From NCBI RefSeq assembly GCF_026914265.1, contig NC_069136.1, forward strand, positions 52,941,381 to 53,005,380: 64,000 nt of DNA, written 5' to 3'. The notes under the pieces are model-generated. The model had not been told where the DNA came from and searched no databases. It saw only the letters and a program-made list of their open reading frames with translations. Below are positions 1 through 13,800 of this stretch, one piece after another. The position numbers and the translations under genes were made by a program. Each line of letters begins with the position of its first letter. Within the stretch, counting starts at the first letter, position 1. This stretch comes from Mya arenaria (taxonomy: Eukaryota; Mollusca; Bivalvia; Myida; Myidae).

Positions 1-278
1 CATAGATGTATATAAAAAATACAGTTTTCATTTTATAATGCATTCGATTAAATGTAGAAAATGATAAACAGTTCAAATGTGCAACTGAACAATTTACTTC
101 AACTTTTAAATATTCAAGCTTTTTGATACTGAGTCTAATTTCAACCAAATCATTAATTTACATATCTTGAGCTACACCAGTTTTCAGTCGACGGTGACGT
201 TTAATACATCTATTGTCAATACTATTGCTAGCTGCCGTTGAAGCTCCACCAGCTCTCAGAGAATGCAGACCTATATTT

Positions 279-365
279 TTATTATATGCCTATCTAATAC
301 CTTTTCCATATCCAACGGTTAAAATACAGCACGCCGTATTGAAAAGTCCGTATCATGATACTCTA
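279..365 (-). repeat. Truncated inverted copy of dispersed repeat family R1
   Basis: Reverse-complement match to the 3' ends of the units at 11729-12107 and 18367-18735. It shares the 'GATAGGCATATAATAAA' end, the 'TTGGATATGGAAAAGG' block and the 'CATGATACGGA' block. Only about 90 bp are kept. The rest of 1-700 shows nothing recognisable. Confidence 0.6.
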
Positions 366-699
366 CGGATTCACAACTTTAGGAACTTGACCAATTTTAG
401 ATATGCACCCTTTACTAAACAACTTTGTAATTGTGTTTTCAACAAAAACAGAATTATCTTTGGCCGATTCATTATTATTCAGAATTTCAGCGTCCGGTAA
501 TGTTTAAAATGTCAGCTTATAACCTTCTAATATAACTGTTCTTATCTTAACATTGTAATTTATCCAAATTTTATCCCTTTCTGCTATGCCACGCTTTAAT
601 CTTCCCACCGTTGTCACGAGATCTTTTTCTACCTAAGCACCGTTCAAACATTCTGAGGCCCGTCCGGGCGAATTTAGCACTTGCTGTTTCTTGATCGTA

Positions 700-1267
700 A
701 TTTTTAGATTTATTTTTACAATCAATATCAAATACAATTCTACTTATCTTATCATAAGTCTTGCGTGTTTCCCCAGCTCTGCACTCAAATTTTCAGTGCA
801 CTGGTCCCCCGCAACCGAAACACGATCCGGATCTGTGCGGCTTTGGTCCCGAGAAGACCGCCGGTGCCACGTTAGGTATAGGCGCTCTTGGTCCATAACG
901 TTGAATTACTGGTATACGGGGTGAAAATCATTGAGGAATCTGCCATTTTAACAAGTTTTTGTCTCTGAAGAAGTAAGCCCATTGTTTCGCTAGGCTTGCT
1001 CAAGCTGCTTCCATGTCTAGCTTTCATACGGGACGTTTTGCTTCTCTCAGCTGCGTGGTAACTTTCACAACTTTTGCGCTTGAACTGGTACGTTTCATTA
1101 CACAAAATGTTCTCTTGCATTTTAGAAATTTGGGAGTCTGCAATATACTTCTGAGACTGAAAGATTCTTTCCACAAAACAAGACAATTTGTTCGTTATCA
1201 TTTGCTCATTCCTATCGATTAAAACATTCTCATAGCCCACGTGACAACTGCTACTTTCGTCCATCAT
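700..1267 (-). mobile_element. Decayed retroelement gag-like fragment with CCHC zinc knuckle
   Basis: The minus strand has an open stretch of 131 codons (1267 to 872). It carries a 'QRQKLVKMADSS' segment of the kind seen in invertebrate retrotransposon gag-like proteins. Just downstream, in another frame, positions 822 to 781 have the exact C-x2-C-x4-H-x4-C zinc-knuckle spacing (CFGCGGPVH, then KFEC), with a TGA stop at the residue after the histidine. The frame change and stop show it is dead. No reverse transcriptase, integrase or terminal repeats were seen nearby, so the element class is open. Family assignment is inferred from motif spacing and general similarity. Confidence 0.5.
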
Positions 1268-1763
1268 GAAATTTCAAGTTAAGAAAACAGGTGTATCCCG
1301 ATTACTGTGCATGCTAGAACTGAATCGAATGTCGTCTCCAAAATCACGGTCTATCCCTTTAATCCTTTCTGTTGGATAACTCTACCCCTTATATCAAAAT
1401 TTAATCACCTATTGGTCATCTCCTGTCAATTTGACCGTATCGTAGAAACAATATTTACCAGCTATACTACGAAACGCTGTAAAGTAACAAATATTTTGCT
1501 ACATATTTGAGTGAACTTTATTTATCAATAACTGACAATGAACATAACAGATTTACAGATTTAAGTGACTCTAATTAAATAAACATATTTTCGCTTTAAA
1601 CGGTCTCTTTGGTGGATATTATATGACCACTTTTGTATGCTACGTGCACACAAACACGGAAGTTTTAATTAACCAGTCAATTTATGGTTCATTTCACCTG
1701 ACATCGCTTTACCAGGTTTTTAACATCCTGAAGGAAGTTAAAAGTTATATGAAGTAACACAAA

Positions 1764-1824
1764 ATGAATCCATTGAATTTTGTAATTGTGACAATTTTGT
1801 ATTGTTTCGGAGGGATTTGCAAAG
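1764..1824 (+). CDS. Gene A exon 1: signal peptide
   Basis: ATG at 1764 starts a hydrophobic 20-residue leader (MNPLNFVIVTILYCFGGICK), then donor AAAG|GTACTG. It ends in phase 1. The only support for the start is the leader itself and the phase match with exon 2 across a 4-kb intron. Confidence 0.75.
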
Positions 1825-4800
1825 GTACTGTGCTATTTCAATATAACATCTGTTCAACTTTAGTATCAATTTTTAATATATATTTATTTAAAAATTGAAA
1901 CATAAATAAATGTATAAAGCATGACCATCGATAAATGATAATGACTGTTAAACAAAATCTCATCTTCATATATGAAGCTCATTGAATATAATTCGACACT
2001 AAACTTAACCTAACTGTGTATAATGTATTTCGAATATTTAGATATAAAAGCATACAAAAGATTATCATTAAAACACGACATGTTATAAAATGTCAACAAA
2101 AGGCAAGACGTAATTCATGAATGAAACTATTTTAGTATGGTACAATTTTTAAACCTTTGCAAAATTTCAATATATGTCGCTAAATGTGTTTCTAAATGTG
2201 ATATAGGCCATCAGAATTTCTTATTTTAGGAACCTTCTTATATCTGTGAACGGAAGTATTCGATGGGTATCATATACATCACTGAAACCAATACATAAAT
2301 AAGTGCCTGTAAAATGCGTTTGTGTGTCAAAATAATTATCTCGATTAAAAAGGAATGTTGTAAAGTGTCATACAAAATTGATGTTGAAATAATGAAATGT
2401 GATGAATTTACTCAAATAAAGAGTTTCAGTCCAGATTGAATTACCATTGGGCAGCTCAGCAAAGTGCTAAAAATTAAAATAAGTTAAAATGTTTTTAGTT
2501 AAGAGTTTTCAATCAGGCACTTTCGAAAGATAAACATAATCGGCAAGATTTATCGTAAATTCTTCACATTCGGTAGCAAACTTCTCCAATGATAGTCTGT
2601 CATAGGTAAGATAGGTAGATAGGTAGATCTAGGTGATTCATAGCATAATTTGGCTAGTATAATAACCATGTCTTATTCTATGTTTCACATGTTCGTATTT
2701 AAAATAAATCCCATGTGGTCAAAGCTGGCCCCGCCCGGGGCACCAAAGCTTTCTATATATTAATACAGGGAACTTTTGAAAATATTATTCTCTGAAATAG
2801 CATGGCCAAGACCTTTAATATTTGGTATGTAGCCGCATGTAATAGACTTTTCCCTTCTCTGAAACCGCACTGCCTAGACCATAAACCTTTGGTATGTAGT
2901 CTCATGTAGTTGCCGTTAACCTATTGTGTTCAAAATTTGTCCATGAATTGAAAAATGGCCCGCCTTAGGGTACCAGGTTTTCTAAACACTTATATATTAA
3001 ACACTTTAAAACATCTAATGTTTTGAAACCGAAAGGCTGTTCGATAATTGATTTAGCCTTATTTGGAGGCCGTTTATCAAGAATGTTCAAATTATGTTTT
3101 TGTGGTCAAAGCTTGCTTCCGGTCCCAGGATTTCTATTTACATATCAATTAAGATGTTTTCGTCAACAACAAATGAACCCCTTAACAACAAATGCATTCT
3201 TTAGCAAACACTTACTTCCTTAGCAACCGACAATTTCCTTCGCAGTCATTGACTTACTTAGCATCCACTTACTTCTATGCAACCGATGACCTCCTTAGAA
3301 TCCAATGTCTTCCATTGTAACCATTTACTCCCTCAGAAAGTACCTACCTCAATCGCGACGTATGACAACGTTAGCAACTTCATACGGTCATTGCAACAAA
3401 CGACTATTTTAGCAACTTCTGATTTGGAAGCAACCAATAACTACTTGAGCAACTTGATGATTCCCAACGGTCCACTTACTGATTTAGATACTAAGGACCT
3501 CTTGAGCAACCAATCTAATTCTTTGAAACCACGAACTTCTTAGCAATTACTTTTCATCTGAGCTACCATTTACGTCTTAAGCAAGAAACGATTTTTATCA
3601 ACTACGTTTATCCATAGCAAACAATAACTATATTCCGAACTAATGACTAAGCAACCAGTAATTTTCTAAGCAACCAATGATAACCTTGGCAACTACTTTA
3701 TTCCATTGCAAAATATGACTTTCATTTCAACCAATACCTCCTTTGCAACAATATAAAACCTTGGCAACACATTACTTCCTTTGATATAACTAACTACCCT
3801 AACCACCGATGCCTTCCTTAGCAACTAATTTATTACTTTCCTACATTCGTAACAACCAATGATTTTTTCGAAACCATTGACTTACATGACCACAATCGGC
3901 CCATCGGATTCATTGTCCAGGGGAACAAGAAGCTGAAAATGCCTTGACTTCCCAAGAAAAAAATATTAATTTGTTTTTAAAAAGACAAACCTTATTATCA
4001 AACTTCGACATACTTACCACTTACTTCCTAAGCAAGCAGCAACACCCTTAATAACCACTGACTAGTTTGTCAATTTAATCAAGTGGGCGATACAGGACCA
4101 TCTGATCACCTGATCACCAAGTGCTCAATGTGGGCTATTGTGATCAATCAATTCCGTTGTCCGTCGTCCATCGTCCGTTTTATGTCGTCAGCCGTCCTTC
4201 GTTTTAAACATCTTCTTCTCTGAAGCGCAAGGTGCCAGACCCATGATATTTGGTTTGCATTCTCTTTTACCAAGATTGTTCAAATTATGCCTCTAGGGTC
4301 CCCGTGTCAGGGTTTTCAACTTTTCTATATACCTATACTAGAATACATAACAATCTTCTGTAAAACTGAAAGTCCCTGATCCTTGACATTTGGTATGCAG
4401 CCTTATGTAGTGATCCTTTACCAAAAATGTACAAATTGCGATGTAAGGGTACGAAATGGCCACGGCCCCCGCGGTCCAAGGTTGTCTTTATACTTAAATG
4501 GTAACATTTGAAATATCCTTTTCCACTAGCTATATATAAGATACAGCAAAAAACATTTTTTACTTATTAAACGTAAACAACGCAGAGTGAAAACACAACG
4601 TTCAAATAATCCATTTAAGAAACTGTGTGTATCATAAGCTCTTGCTGAATTTCCGCATGTCATGGTATATATTGTGTTGGACTTTACATACTAATCATCA
4701 GAAGTCTTGGAGTTGCATTGAGTTTTATGTCTTTATACCAGAAGCGTACTGAGCAAGGGCTTATCAGCTATTCAATCATATGTAACTGTTATTATTCCCA

Positions 4801-7800
4801 TCAACACGACCTTGCGCTACGACCTAGCTGTTGAATTTCTGAAGAGTCAAGTGTATTTCTTTAGATTCAGTTTGTCTCATGATCAGCATTGCAAAATATT
4901 ATTTGCTTATATAACTGTAAATTCTGACAGGTTTTGGGCACAGAAAATTGACCATCATGAATAAGGGCCGTTGTAAGTCTTATCTTGTTTTAGCCTTGGT
5001 ATTTTCCTTATAGCCCTTTTCAGCAATTGGGAACACAGTTTTGTGTACGTAACATAAAGCTGCACTCTAACATATTAGTTTTCACTTTTGTCTCAGAATC
5101 AACGCTCAAATAATCCATTTAAGAAAAAAACAATAAAACAATTATGAAATTATATTTGGTATACAGCCTCAGAAAGTGGTTATTTACCAATATTGTTAAA
5201 GAATGACAATGAGGTAAAACCAATTACCCTGCCCCAGGGCCTCCAGGTTTTCGATATAGTTATATGGAATAATTTGTAATATCCTTTTTTGCTGAAAATG
5301 CAAGACCAAGACTTTTAATATCTGGTTTGTTGCTTCATGTCGTGGCCGTTTATCATCCTTAATAACCACTAACTTGTCGAACGAGCATTTTAATCTGGTG
5401 AGCAATATAAGACCATATTGGCCCCTTTGTATTTTTGATTTTTGACCACAGGTTATGTCCCACTGTATTATGGAATGATAGTGCTGAGTAAGAAAATAAT
5501 AATGCATGACGTCACAGTGTTTTGGTATTTACAAATTATACTTGTAAAACTATATTTATTATAGTCAGAAACGAACCCAATACAGTACAGTACAGTACAT
5601 GCTAATCAAGAATAAACTGAACACTACAGTGTAAGGCAGACATTTCTATAAATATAAAGTTAGCATGATGGAAAGGTATTTGTTCCTCAATTCGTTAATA
5701 TTGAAATGCTATACAAAACTGTTAATTCATATAGAAATACTTACCTGGTTGAATGCACAAAACTGCTTGGCTGTATAAAATCGATTTAAATGAATCCACT
5801 ACTATACAAGAATAAGATCCGCATTTGCCTAATCTTGTGGAATTTTCAGGTCAGTTAGTCTTTGTTTCACAAGATGAAGCGAAATGGAACGAATCTAGAT
5901 GCACCTTGGCAGAACCAAATGTGATCTGCAGGGATGATGGCTCTTGTATTGTTGAAAATGGTTTGGATTTTCTTACAAATGCAGAAGATCAAGACAATGG
6001 ATTTTGGATTGGATTTGCCAAAACATGGATAAGTTATGCTTATGTTGGTAGGTAAATGCGCGCATTTAAGTTAATATACAAATAACCAAAACAAGTTCGA
6101 ATATTTTAGTTAGTCTTCATTTACAGGTTTGAAAACAACACTCATTTAATATTATTTATATATTTGATGCATTTTATGTATTGGAGTTCCCGCCTTTGAA
6201 TGGTCACTGAAACACTCATTAGGGTTTAAAAGGATTCATGTGCACGCACCCTCTCATTGAACTCAACATTTATCACGTAGTAAAATATAAAAAGCAAAGT
6301 AATAAAAATCAAAGCTTACGTCAACTAGCATGACAATAAACAATAAAATGAATATTGAACAATAAAATGAATATAAATAATTTAAGCTGATACAGTAACT
6401 TCACATATAGGATAAAGACTCCACATACAATCATCAAACAGCTTTTTGACGTAGCTCGACAGAGTAAATCTAAGGTTCAGAACTTATATAGTCTGATGGA
6501 TATACAGGCCGCCGAGTGTGTGTTTTTTTCGAATAAATCGACTAAAAATACTCAACCACCAGATAGATAGTCTTATCGTTACCAACGGTGGCTTTAACAT
6601 AGCAGACTTAGTATAAAACCAATGCAGTAAGGATCAAAATGAGGATATTTTCTAGTACACAAATCGCAAACGTGGCTGGCAATACTTTTGATGCAATTTT
6701 TTCTTTAAAAAATCCGGCCGAGGCACGTTTGAGCAATCTAGCTTGGTGGACGGTGTGGACTATAACAGAACTGTCATAGGCAGAACAGAGTTTGTGCAAA
6801 CTAAACAACGCTGTGACAGACATAACTGTTTCTATCTCAGTCGATTTTGAAATACTGTTTTGGCATTATGAAAATATCTATATTATAAATTAAGGTTTTT
6901 TGTTTCGGTATAGCTGGGATTAAAACACTGCTTACTAAACGTTTTGCTAAAAAGTATTATTCACTATGGTTAGTTTGATTAGTAAACAACTTTCATTAAC
7001 ATTTGTCTTTGTTTTGAAGGATGTGGGCAATTGAATTCTGGAGCCGAATATTCTGTTTCAACTCTGGGCGAATGTAGACGTACAACAGGATGCAAAACGT
7101 TCGGTATACAAAAATCAACAGCGGTGAGTAGTTTCGGGACGAGTAAACAAATATTCAAACTGATGACTGAATAACAAATTCTGCGTTTAAGAAGTTTGAT
7201 ATTGTACTAAAATCAAAGGACTTACGCAACTATTTAAAAAAAGAATATTAGTTTTTTCCAATGCCTTTTCAACAACTATATATATAACAATTGGAATTTC
7301 GCTCCCACAATTTTTATATCATGAAATGATTATTGTCTTGTAGTGTTTCTTCCTTTGTTAGCGTTTTTTTCAAATCTTGTGCATCTTAACAGTAATTTGT
7401 TTAGAGTTTAGGGAATGTCCCTGAAGATAACGTTGCGCCATCATTTCTGGTTCAATACTCAATAATAGAACATATCATTAGCCATTCAAAACGAATGTTT
7501 GCACTGGAAACCTTCAATGTGATTATATTATATAAAGATTCTCATACATAAATTTCAGAGTGATAGGTGAGAAGAAATGTGATCTAAACGTTTTAATCCT
7601 AATTAAATAGCTAAGCAATCCTTCATGTGTTTGTCCATAAAAGATCCATGGAATGTGAACATAGAGATATTGAATTGCAAGAGATCTCAATGTTTAGTCA
7701 AGCACACTTCTTTGCAGACGTTATATGGAACCGGATTTATTCGCAAAAATAGACATTTGTTATCTCTTGTTGTCATCTCTGTTAGCTTCTATTAAGTCTA

Positions 7801-10800
7801 TTTGACGAAAATATACCTTCACAATGAAAGTACATACCGTCCATTAGAACTTACGGTGAGTGTTCACAATATTTATATGTAGCTATACCATTTTTTCATG
7901 GCATATGTCTTGAAGACTATTTCTGATTATTTTGGTTTTTTCCATTCTCATTGTCCTTCACGGGTACCTGTTTTGACTGATTTTCTTTACTTATGCTTGT
8001 GGGTCTGTGGCCCTTTCTTTTAAATTCTTCTTGGGACATTTTCAGATATAAGTATTACTTGTTTGAGATAAGGACATTACAATTTAGTCTTACAATTTCC
8101 ATTTTTGATTTATATGATTAATGTTATATACGTATACTCAATTTGAATATTTAAAAAAAAGTTGTTCACGATAATCAATTTACCGTTGATTCCAGTAATT
8201 AATGCTGTATCATTTGAAATAGTATACACTTAACATTATTTTACATTTAGCTTTAAATTCTTACTTTGAAACCCATTAAAGTAACATTCAAGTTTAATTC
8301 CGTTGCTTTAAATCTTAAATTACACATATGATTTACTTTTCATTAATCTGTGTCAAAACATAGAAATTGAATATTTTGTAATCGAAAGTCTTTTTACGCT
8401 TATGTCTTGTTGTTTTAAATGACTGATAGGATAATACTTGCATGAGATTATGCCGAAGGCCAAATTAGTTCAGACATAGGTTTTTAAGTATTAATACTAT
8501 TTTAGGGTTTGCGATGTAAATGTGCCAGTAATAACGCACCGTGGAAACAAACATGCGGAGAAAAATGTGAAGAAGCTGATCAATATCCATGTGGTGGCGC
8601 GGCGGATACAAACACATTCTCAGTTTACACTGTAGAAAATGGTATTAATAACCTTTATTTATATATATGCGAAACTAAAAAACGAACTTAATGTTAACAC
8701 ACGAGTACAAAATGAATGCTTACATTAAAACTATTTATCGGAAGGAAAAGCTCAGAAAAGTCTGTCAGTCTACCGAATAAACTAAATACTTCCTGGAAGA
8801 GGGATCCTTTTTATCTCCAGAGGTGCAGAAGAAGGCGTTTTGAATCTTATCAATGAATTACTGTATAAAATGTGTGTTTTTGGTCCGTTGGTGGAGGGAG
8901 GGGTTGTTAACTAGCATAAACTGGGCGTTATCTTAAGAAAACGTGCATTATTCAGTAAATTCACGTGCCGTTAACGACCTAACATCGACGGCTTTTTGTT
9001 GTTCATACGTGCCATCAGGGCCTGTATAATTACTATGGATACTGAGCAACCTGGTCTCTGGCCAAATGGGTCATCGATGCAAACTTTTTCAGAAAAACTA
9101 CGGTAAAGTGAAACAAGTTCTTGATCAAATGATATTGTTAAAGACATGCCAGTCCCCAAATAATTTGTAAAGTCAATTCACTCTTCGGCAACCGCGAAAG
9201 TGTTTCAACTGAAAAACGGAAGCAAAAACGCAACTGTCGTGTATTGTTGATGCCCTGATCGAGCGAATTGTTAAACTTTTTAAGTAACCCCGCAAATGAC
9301 GTCACATGCGTACCTGTTAAGGAGGTTATTTTGAACTATTTGTTTTGCATCTTAATGACATATAACATCTTTTTTAACCATAAAGTAACTAATTGTGTGT
9401 ATTTTATCATCAATAGCAATAATACTCTTTTTTCGGTTGTGATCATCTGCAAAGGCCCTTAAAATAGTGTACAACCCTATTGCTACGCACTCAGGCCTTA
9501 AACCATTTCACGGACCTTTGATGGTAACGACCTCAAAAAGGTGTATTTAGATTATAATATAACTTGATATATCATTTAAAAAAACAGGTTGCACATACTG
9601 TACTTTGTACGTGGCCGATACATCAACTTTTATATTTCAGTTCCTTCTAGCGACCATGCACAAGACATTCACAGAAACTGCCTACTGTTCTATTATAAGT
9701 ACAGACCTAGAAATGATTATTTTTGGGAGTCATGCAATTTAGTCTACGCACCAGCACTATTATGCAGCAACAAATATTTTACAGGTAACTATTTTTCCCA
9801 TGCCACCTAATATAAAACAAGATGAATCAATTTGCGTAGCCTGACACTTTTTATAGCGCCCAAACAATAGTTGATTGGAGTCACTATACGGTTGTTTAAA
9901 GTGACACTCCTATTTGAAATCAATATATGCACATGTATAACAAACATACATTTTGAATGATAAACCTTTACCTACTTACTAATTCATTTCTGAAAAAAAT
10001 ATTAATCACTGGTAATACAACATTACCAATGACCAGCCACGCTCGTTAGGTAGAAATAATGTGTTTTCTGCATCTCTCTTTCAAATAAAACACTGTATTC
10101 TTCACGAGAACTATGACTTCGATATATTTTCATCCTTTTCGGTAAATTAAAACAATTGTATTACTTGTGGAACATCTTGTTTGGGAGAACGAGTGCATCT
10201 TTAACTGTTTCAAACGGATAACTCTGAATCTAAGTGCATACTTTGCTGCGTGTATGCCAGAAGGAACCAAGCGACAGTTATATCTAAATGTTTTGGCATT
10301 TACCCAATCAATTTTCGTGATCATTAAGTGTACTTTTTCGTGAGCCAATGTCGTTTAAGAGAGATGTGTACACTTTAACTACCGTTTACTTGTAACGGTA
10401 TGGAGTTTGTTGAGCTAACTAGCTTATTTGTTTGAGTAGGATTGTTGAAATGAAGTGCGAAAAACACTTTTTTTGTAAGCAACGGGTAATTCGTCAAAGA
10501 GTTGCTCGTCTTTGAATAGCCCTTTGGTATGAAGTTCGGAAGTGGTCATATTTAATCCAAAATTGAAAGGATTTTGGCTGATAACACGACATTTCGTGTT
10601 TCGACTACATATTTTTATTATACTCCATCTGTTATTGCCCTTATCCGGCCTACTGAGTTATTATATAACTGTTTTTATAATTTGCCATTTCTGGCATTAC
10701 AGCCACAAGCATAGAGGCAATTCGTGGTTTATACATTTGACGTTTGGAAACCTTTAACATCAAAAGTGTGTTATACGTTCGCAAAAGTTCACTGTCCAAC

Positions 10801-13800
10801 GTTGTGGTCGCATTAATATAATTGAAGTACTTTTGTAGCTGATTTGCGATTGATGAATAATCAATGAGACACAAGATTAATGCCTCACATACACATTACG
10901 AGAGACACACAACGTACAAAAAAACACAGAAAGACCACACGCCTATTGAAATGTGTGTATTTATACAAATTAGGATCACCACCTTAAAATGATCACCGTG
11001 AATCTTACCCCATCCATGTTAGTTTGTCTTCCGTCATTGATTCAAGGGCAATGCCCATTTTCCGTTCGTTGCGCTTCCTTATTCCTTGTTACAATTTCCT
11101 TATTTGTCACTGATATTTCATATAGCTACACCTTATCAATGTCTAAGAGTTTGGCTTTTATTATGATTGATCGTCAGTACTGCGACTGTGAATAATTTAT
11201 GCTGAATATTTAAGATATATAGAGGATATTATGATAGGACGCTTTACTGGTGACCTGTATCACGTCGAGTTTGGTGTGTAAACACGTTTTCACACGGTTT
11301 CAACTTGATTTAAATTTACCGCCATCTGTCAAATGCGCGTATGAATTCAAATGTGTTACGTAGTTTTGTGTAATGAAGTCAAGGGAGGCTACTACAGCTT
11401 AACGAAATCAGAAATTCACTTTATTGAGCAGAATAAGAACACAATATTGTATGTTTAAGCAAAATTAGCAAATTGCTTATACGAAAACCATTAATTAAAT
11501 GTCGCAGCACAAAAAGCGGTATTTATTTTACGAGTATTCACTAATCGTTATTTCCTGTAGACGTAACGCGGCCATTTTTAACGAAGTTAGTATTCGTGGG
11601 ATTTTTTGATGATCATAATATGCAGAATTGATGGAAATTCGTGAGTCAATCGCTATTTCTATCGATGGCGCAAATCGCCTTCTTCTTTGTATTGACGAGC
11701 CGCTCATACTTATGATAATAAACGTGGATAATGCAACAATTTATGAACTTCGAAATGGCAAACAACTTGTTTTCTGAAGTAGCTGTATATATCGTTTGGA
11801 AGTGTTCTCTGCTTCATGCTTATCCTCATGTTAATTTGAAGAACATGAGAACCATGTTCCTGAATAATTACTTGCTTCTGAATCGTAAGTAAAGTTAGAT
11901 AGTTTAATGTATTTAAAAGTTGACAGATTTTACCAGTTTATTTGGTCACGATATTTTTAACAACGCGAAAGTAGTTCTGAGATTACACATGGTACTCGCA
12001 TGATACGGAATCAGAAAACGACAGTAGCATGATACGGATTTTTCTATACGGCGTGTTGTATTTTCACTGTTGGATATGGAAAAGGAATTTGATAGGCATA
12101 TAATAAATTCAATCAATCGCAGGTCAACACTCCGCAACAGAAATTAATAATATTTGTGTCCACGTTTGTGACTTGAATATAGTTGACACGCGGCCAATTT
12201 ATAAACACAAAGAGCAGTTACACTCCAGGAATTGCTGCTAGATCAGGGGACCTTTTGAGGCATTGCATATTCAAATGTTATAGCATTACGCCCCAAGTCC
12301 TGTTACATACACATATTGTCACGAATGTTATAACTATCGTAGATAATACAGTCTACTGCTTCAGCATAATGATGACTAGAAAATAATGCCTGCATTCCGG
12401 TCTTTTTTGAAAGGAATTAATTAAAACGTACAATATAATGAAAGCGGTAATTTGTATCTTGCGTAAAATTATCTAAATCTTATGAAAACACAACTCAATC
12501 TTGGTGCAAACTCTTCATTTACACAAAACGGTCTAGTCAATTAAATGTGCACGAAGAAATCGCGCGCTCATACAGTTCATTGAACCTTTACCGACGGATT
12601 ATTAATCAACTATTACGTATTTGACAAGATACCAGGAAAATCGTAGTACTAATACTTAACAAATGACGACGATATATGCCAAAACTCCCCCAATATCGAC
12701 CAGAGTCGGCTAATACGAGTTTCTGCTGTTTTGTCTGGCTGCTAAACTCGCCATATACGGGATTAGGAGAATGGACCGTTTTCATATGAGAATGCTAAAA
12801 ATTAGCTTAAAAGGAAGCCATTTTGTTTTCCGTTTTACCAACTGTTTTGAAAATAATGTGCCTTGTTTAAAACTAATTTGGAATAACTAGACTCTAAAGT
12901 ACTTCAACCACTTTGTACAGTTGTATCCAACCAGTTAGTGGAATTAATAACAAATGTGTTTTTGAAAACCGACAAATTGATCGACGAAGGTGAAAACAAT
13001 TTTGAACTTTTGGTAAAAGGTTTCCGAAATAATCACGAAAATAATATGCTTCCTTTGACTGTATAGTGCAATCGGCTTTATTTATAAGTCTGTGAAATGT
13101 TATTATAAAGGATGCATGCAAAAATCAGCAAAGTCCCGTTTAGATAAGCTGAATCCATGAATGAAAACGGGATATAATGCTCAATAAAAACTTAAGGTAA
13201 TGTATTAGATTGTTTTAACCAAAAACCCGTAGCATATGAAATGGGTGTCTTATAACACACTCATTTGCTCTCAGTCAGCGTTATTGGCCTTCGCCCAAAT
13301 AAAGCTGACCTCGGACAAATAACTGGGCCTATATGAACTCACCTAATTAATAACTATATTATATTTGTATAATAATATGTACAGCGTATATTAACCGGTT
13401 ACGTTATATTCTAAGTTATGTATGAACCTTATTTTTAATGAAAACGACAACAACATTAAGGAACATTGAGCGTATGCTGTTCAAAACAGCTTTCTAGGTA
13501 GATACGCATGATTCAGATCGAAAAGTTTGATGCTAACTCAAGTGTTATTTGTTTGTATCCATTAGACATGCACGGTACTGTTATAGAAAACAACCCGATG
13601 GCGGAAGTACATGATCGAATTTATTCAAACTGGGCTCAGGCTGTTGAAAGCTGCATCGTTCGAGGAAAATTCCCTGCATCGATAAAAAGTATTAAAAATG
13701 GGAATTTTACAGACAAGAAAGCTCAGAACCACTGGACAGGGATAATTAAAACAGAATCTATTATATCTCTGAACGATATGCTTGGTATGTACATCATGCT

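Larger units (their letters stand above)
1825..5849 (+). other. Gene A intron 1 (4.0 kb), repeat-rich
   Basis: Holds no coding signal. It contains three blocks of a dispersed repeat (about 2690-3160, 4020-4560, 5196-5440), a degenerate short tandem array (3178-3900), a TAGGTAGA-type run near 2610-2630 and a CAGTA run near 5580-5600. Confidence 0.6.
6048..9640 (+). other. Gene A introns 2-4
   Basis: Non-coding between exons 2 and 5, apart from exons 3 and 4. No repeat or RNA gene was recognised in 6048-7019, 7124-8505 or 8642-9640. Confidence 0.5.
9785..13565 (+). other. Gene A intron 5 (3.8 kb)
   Basis: Holds two repeats: a minus-strand fragment at 10545-10870 related to 60570-60800 and 61885-61975, and a family R1 copy at 11729-12107. 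Nothing else recognised. Confidence 0.5.

Noticed and set aside
3277..3543. 88-codon frame
   Set aside because: Runs over the degenerate TTAGCAACC tandem array.
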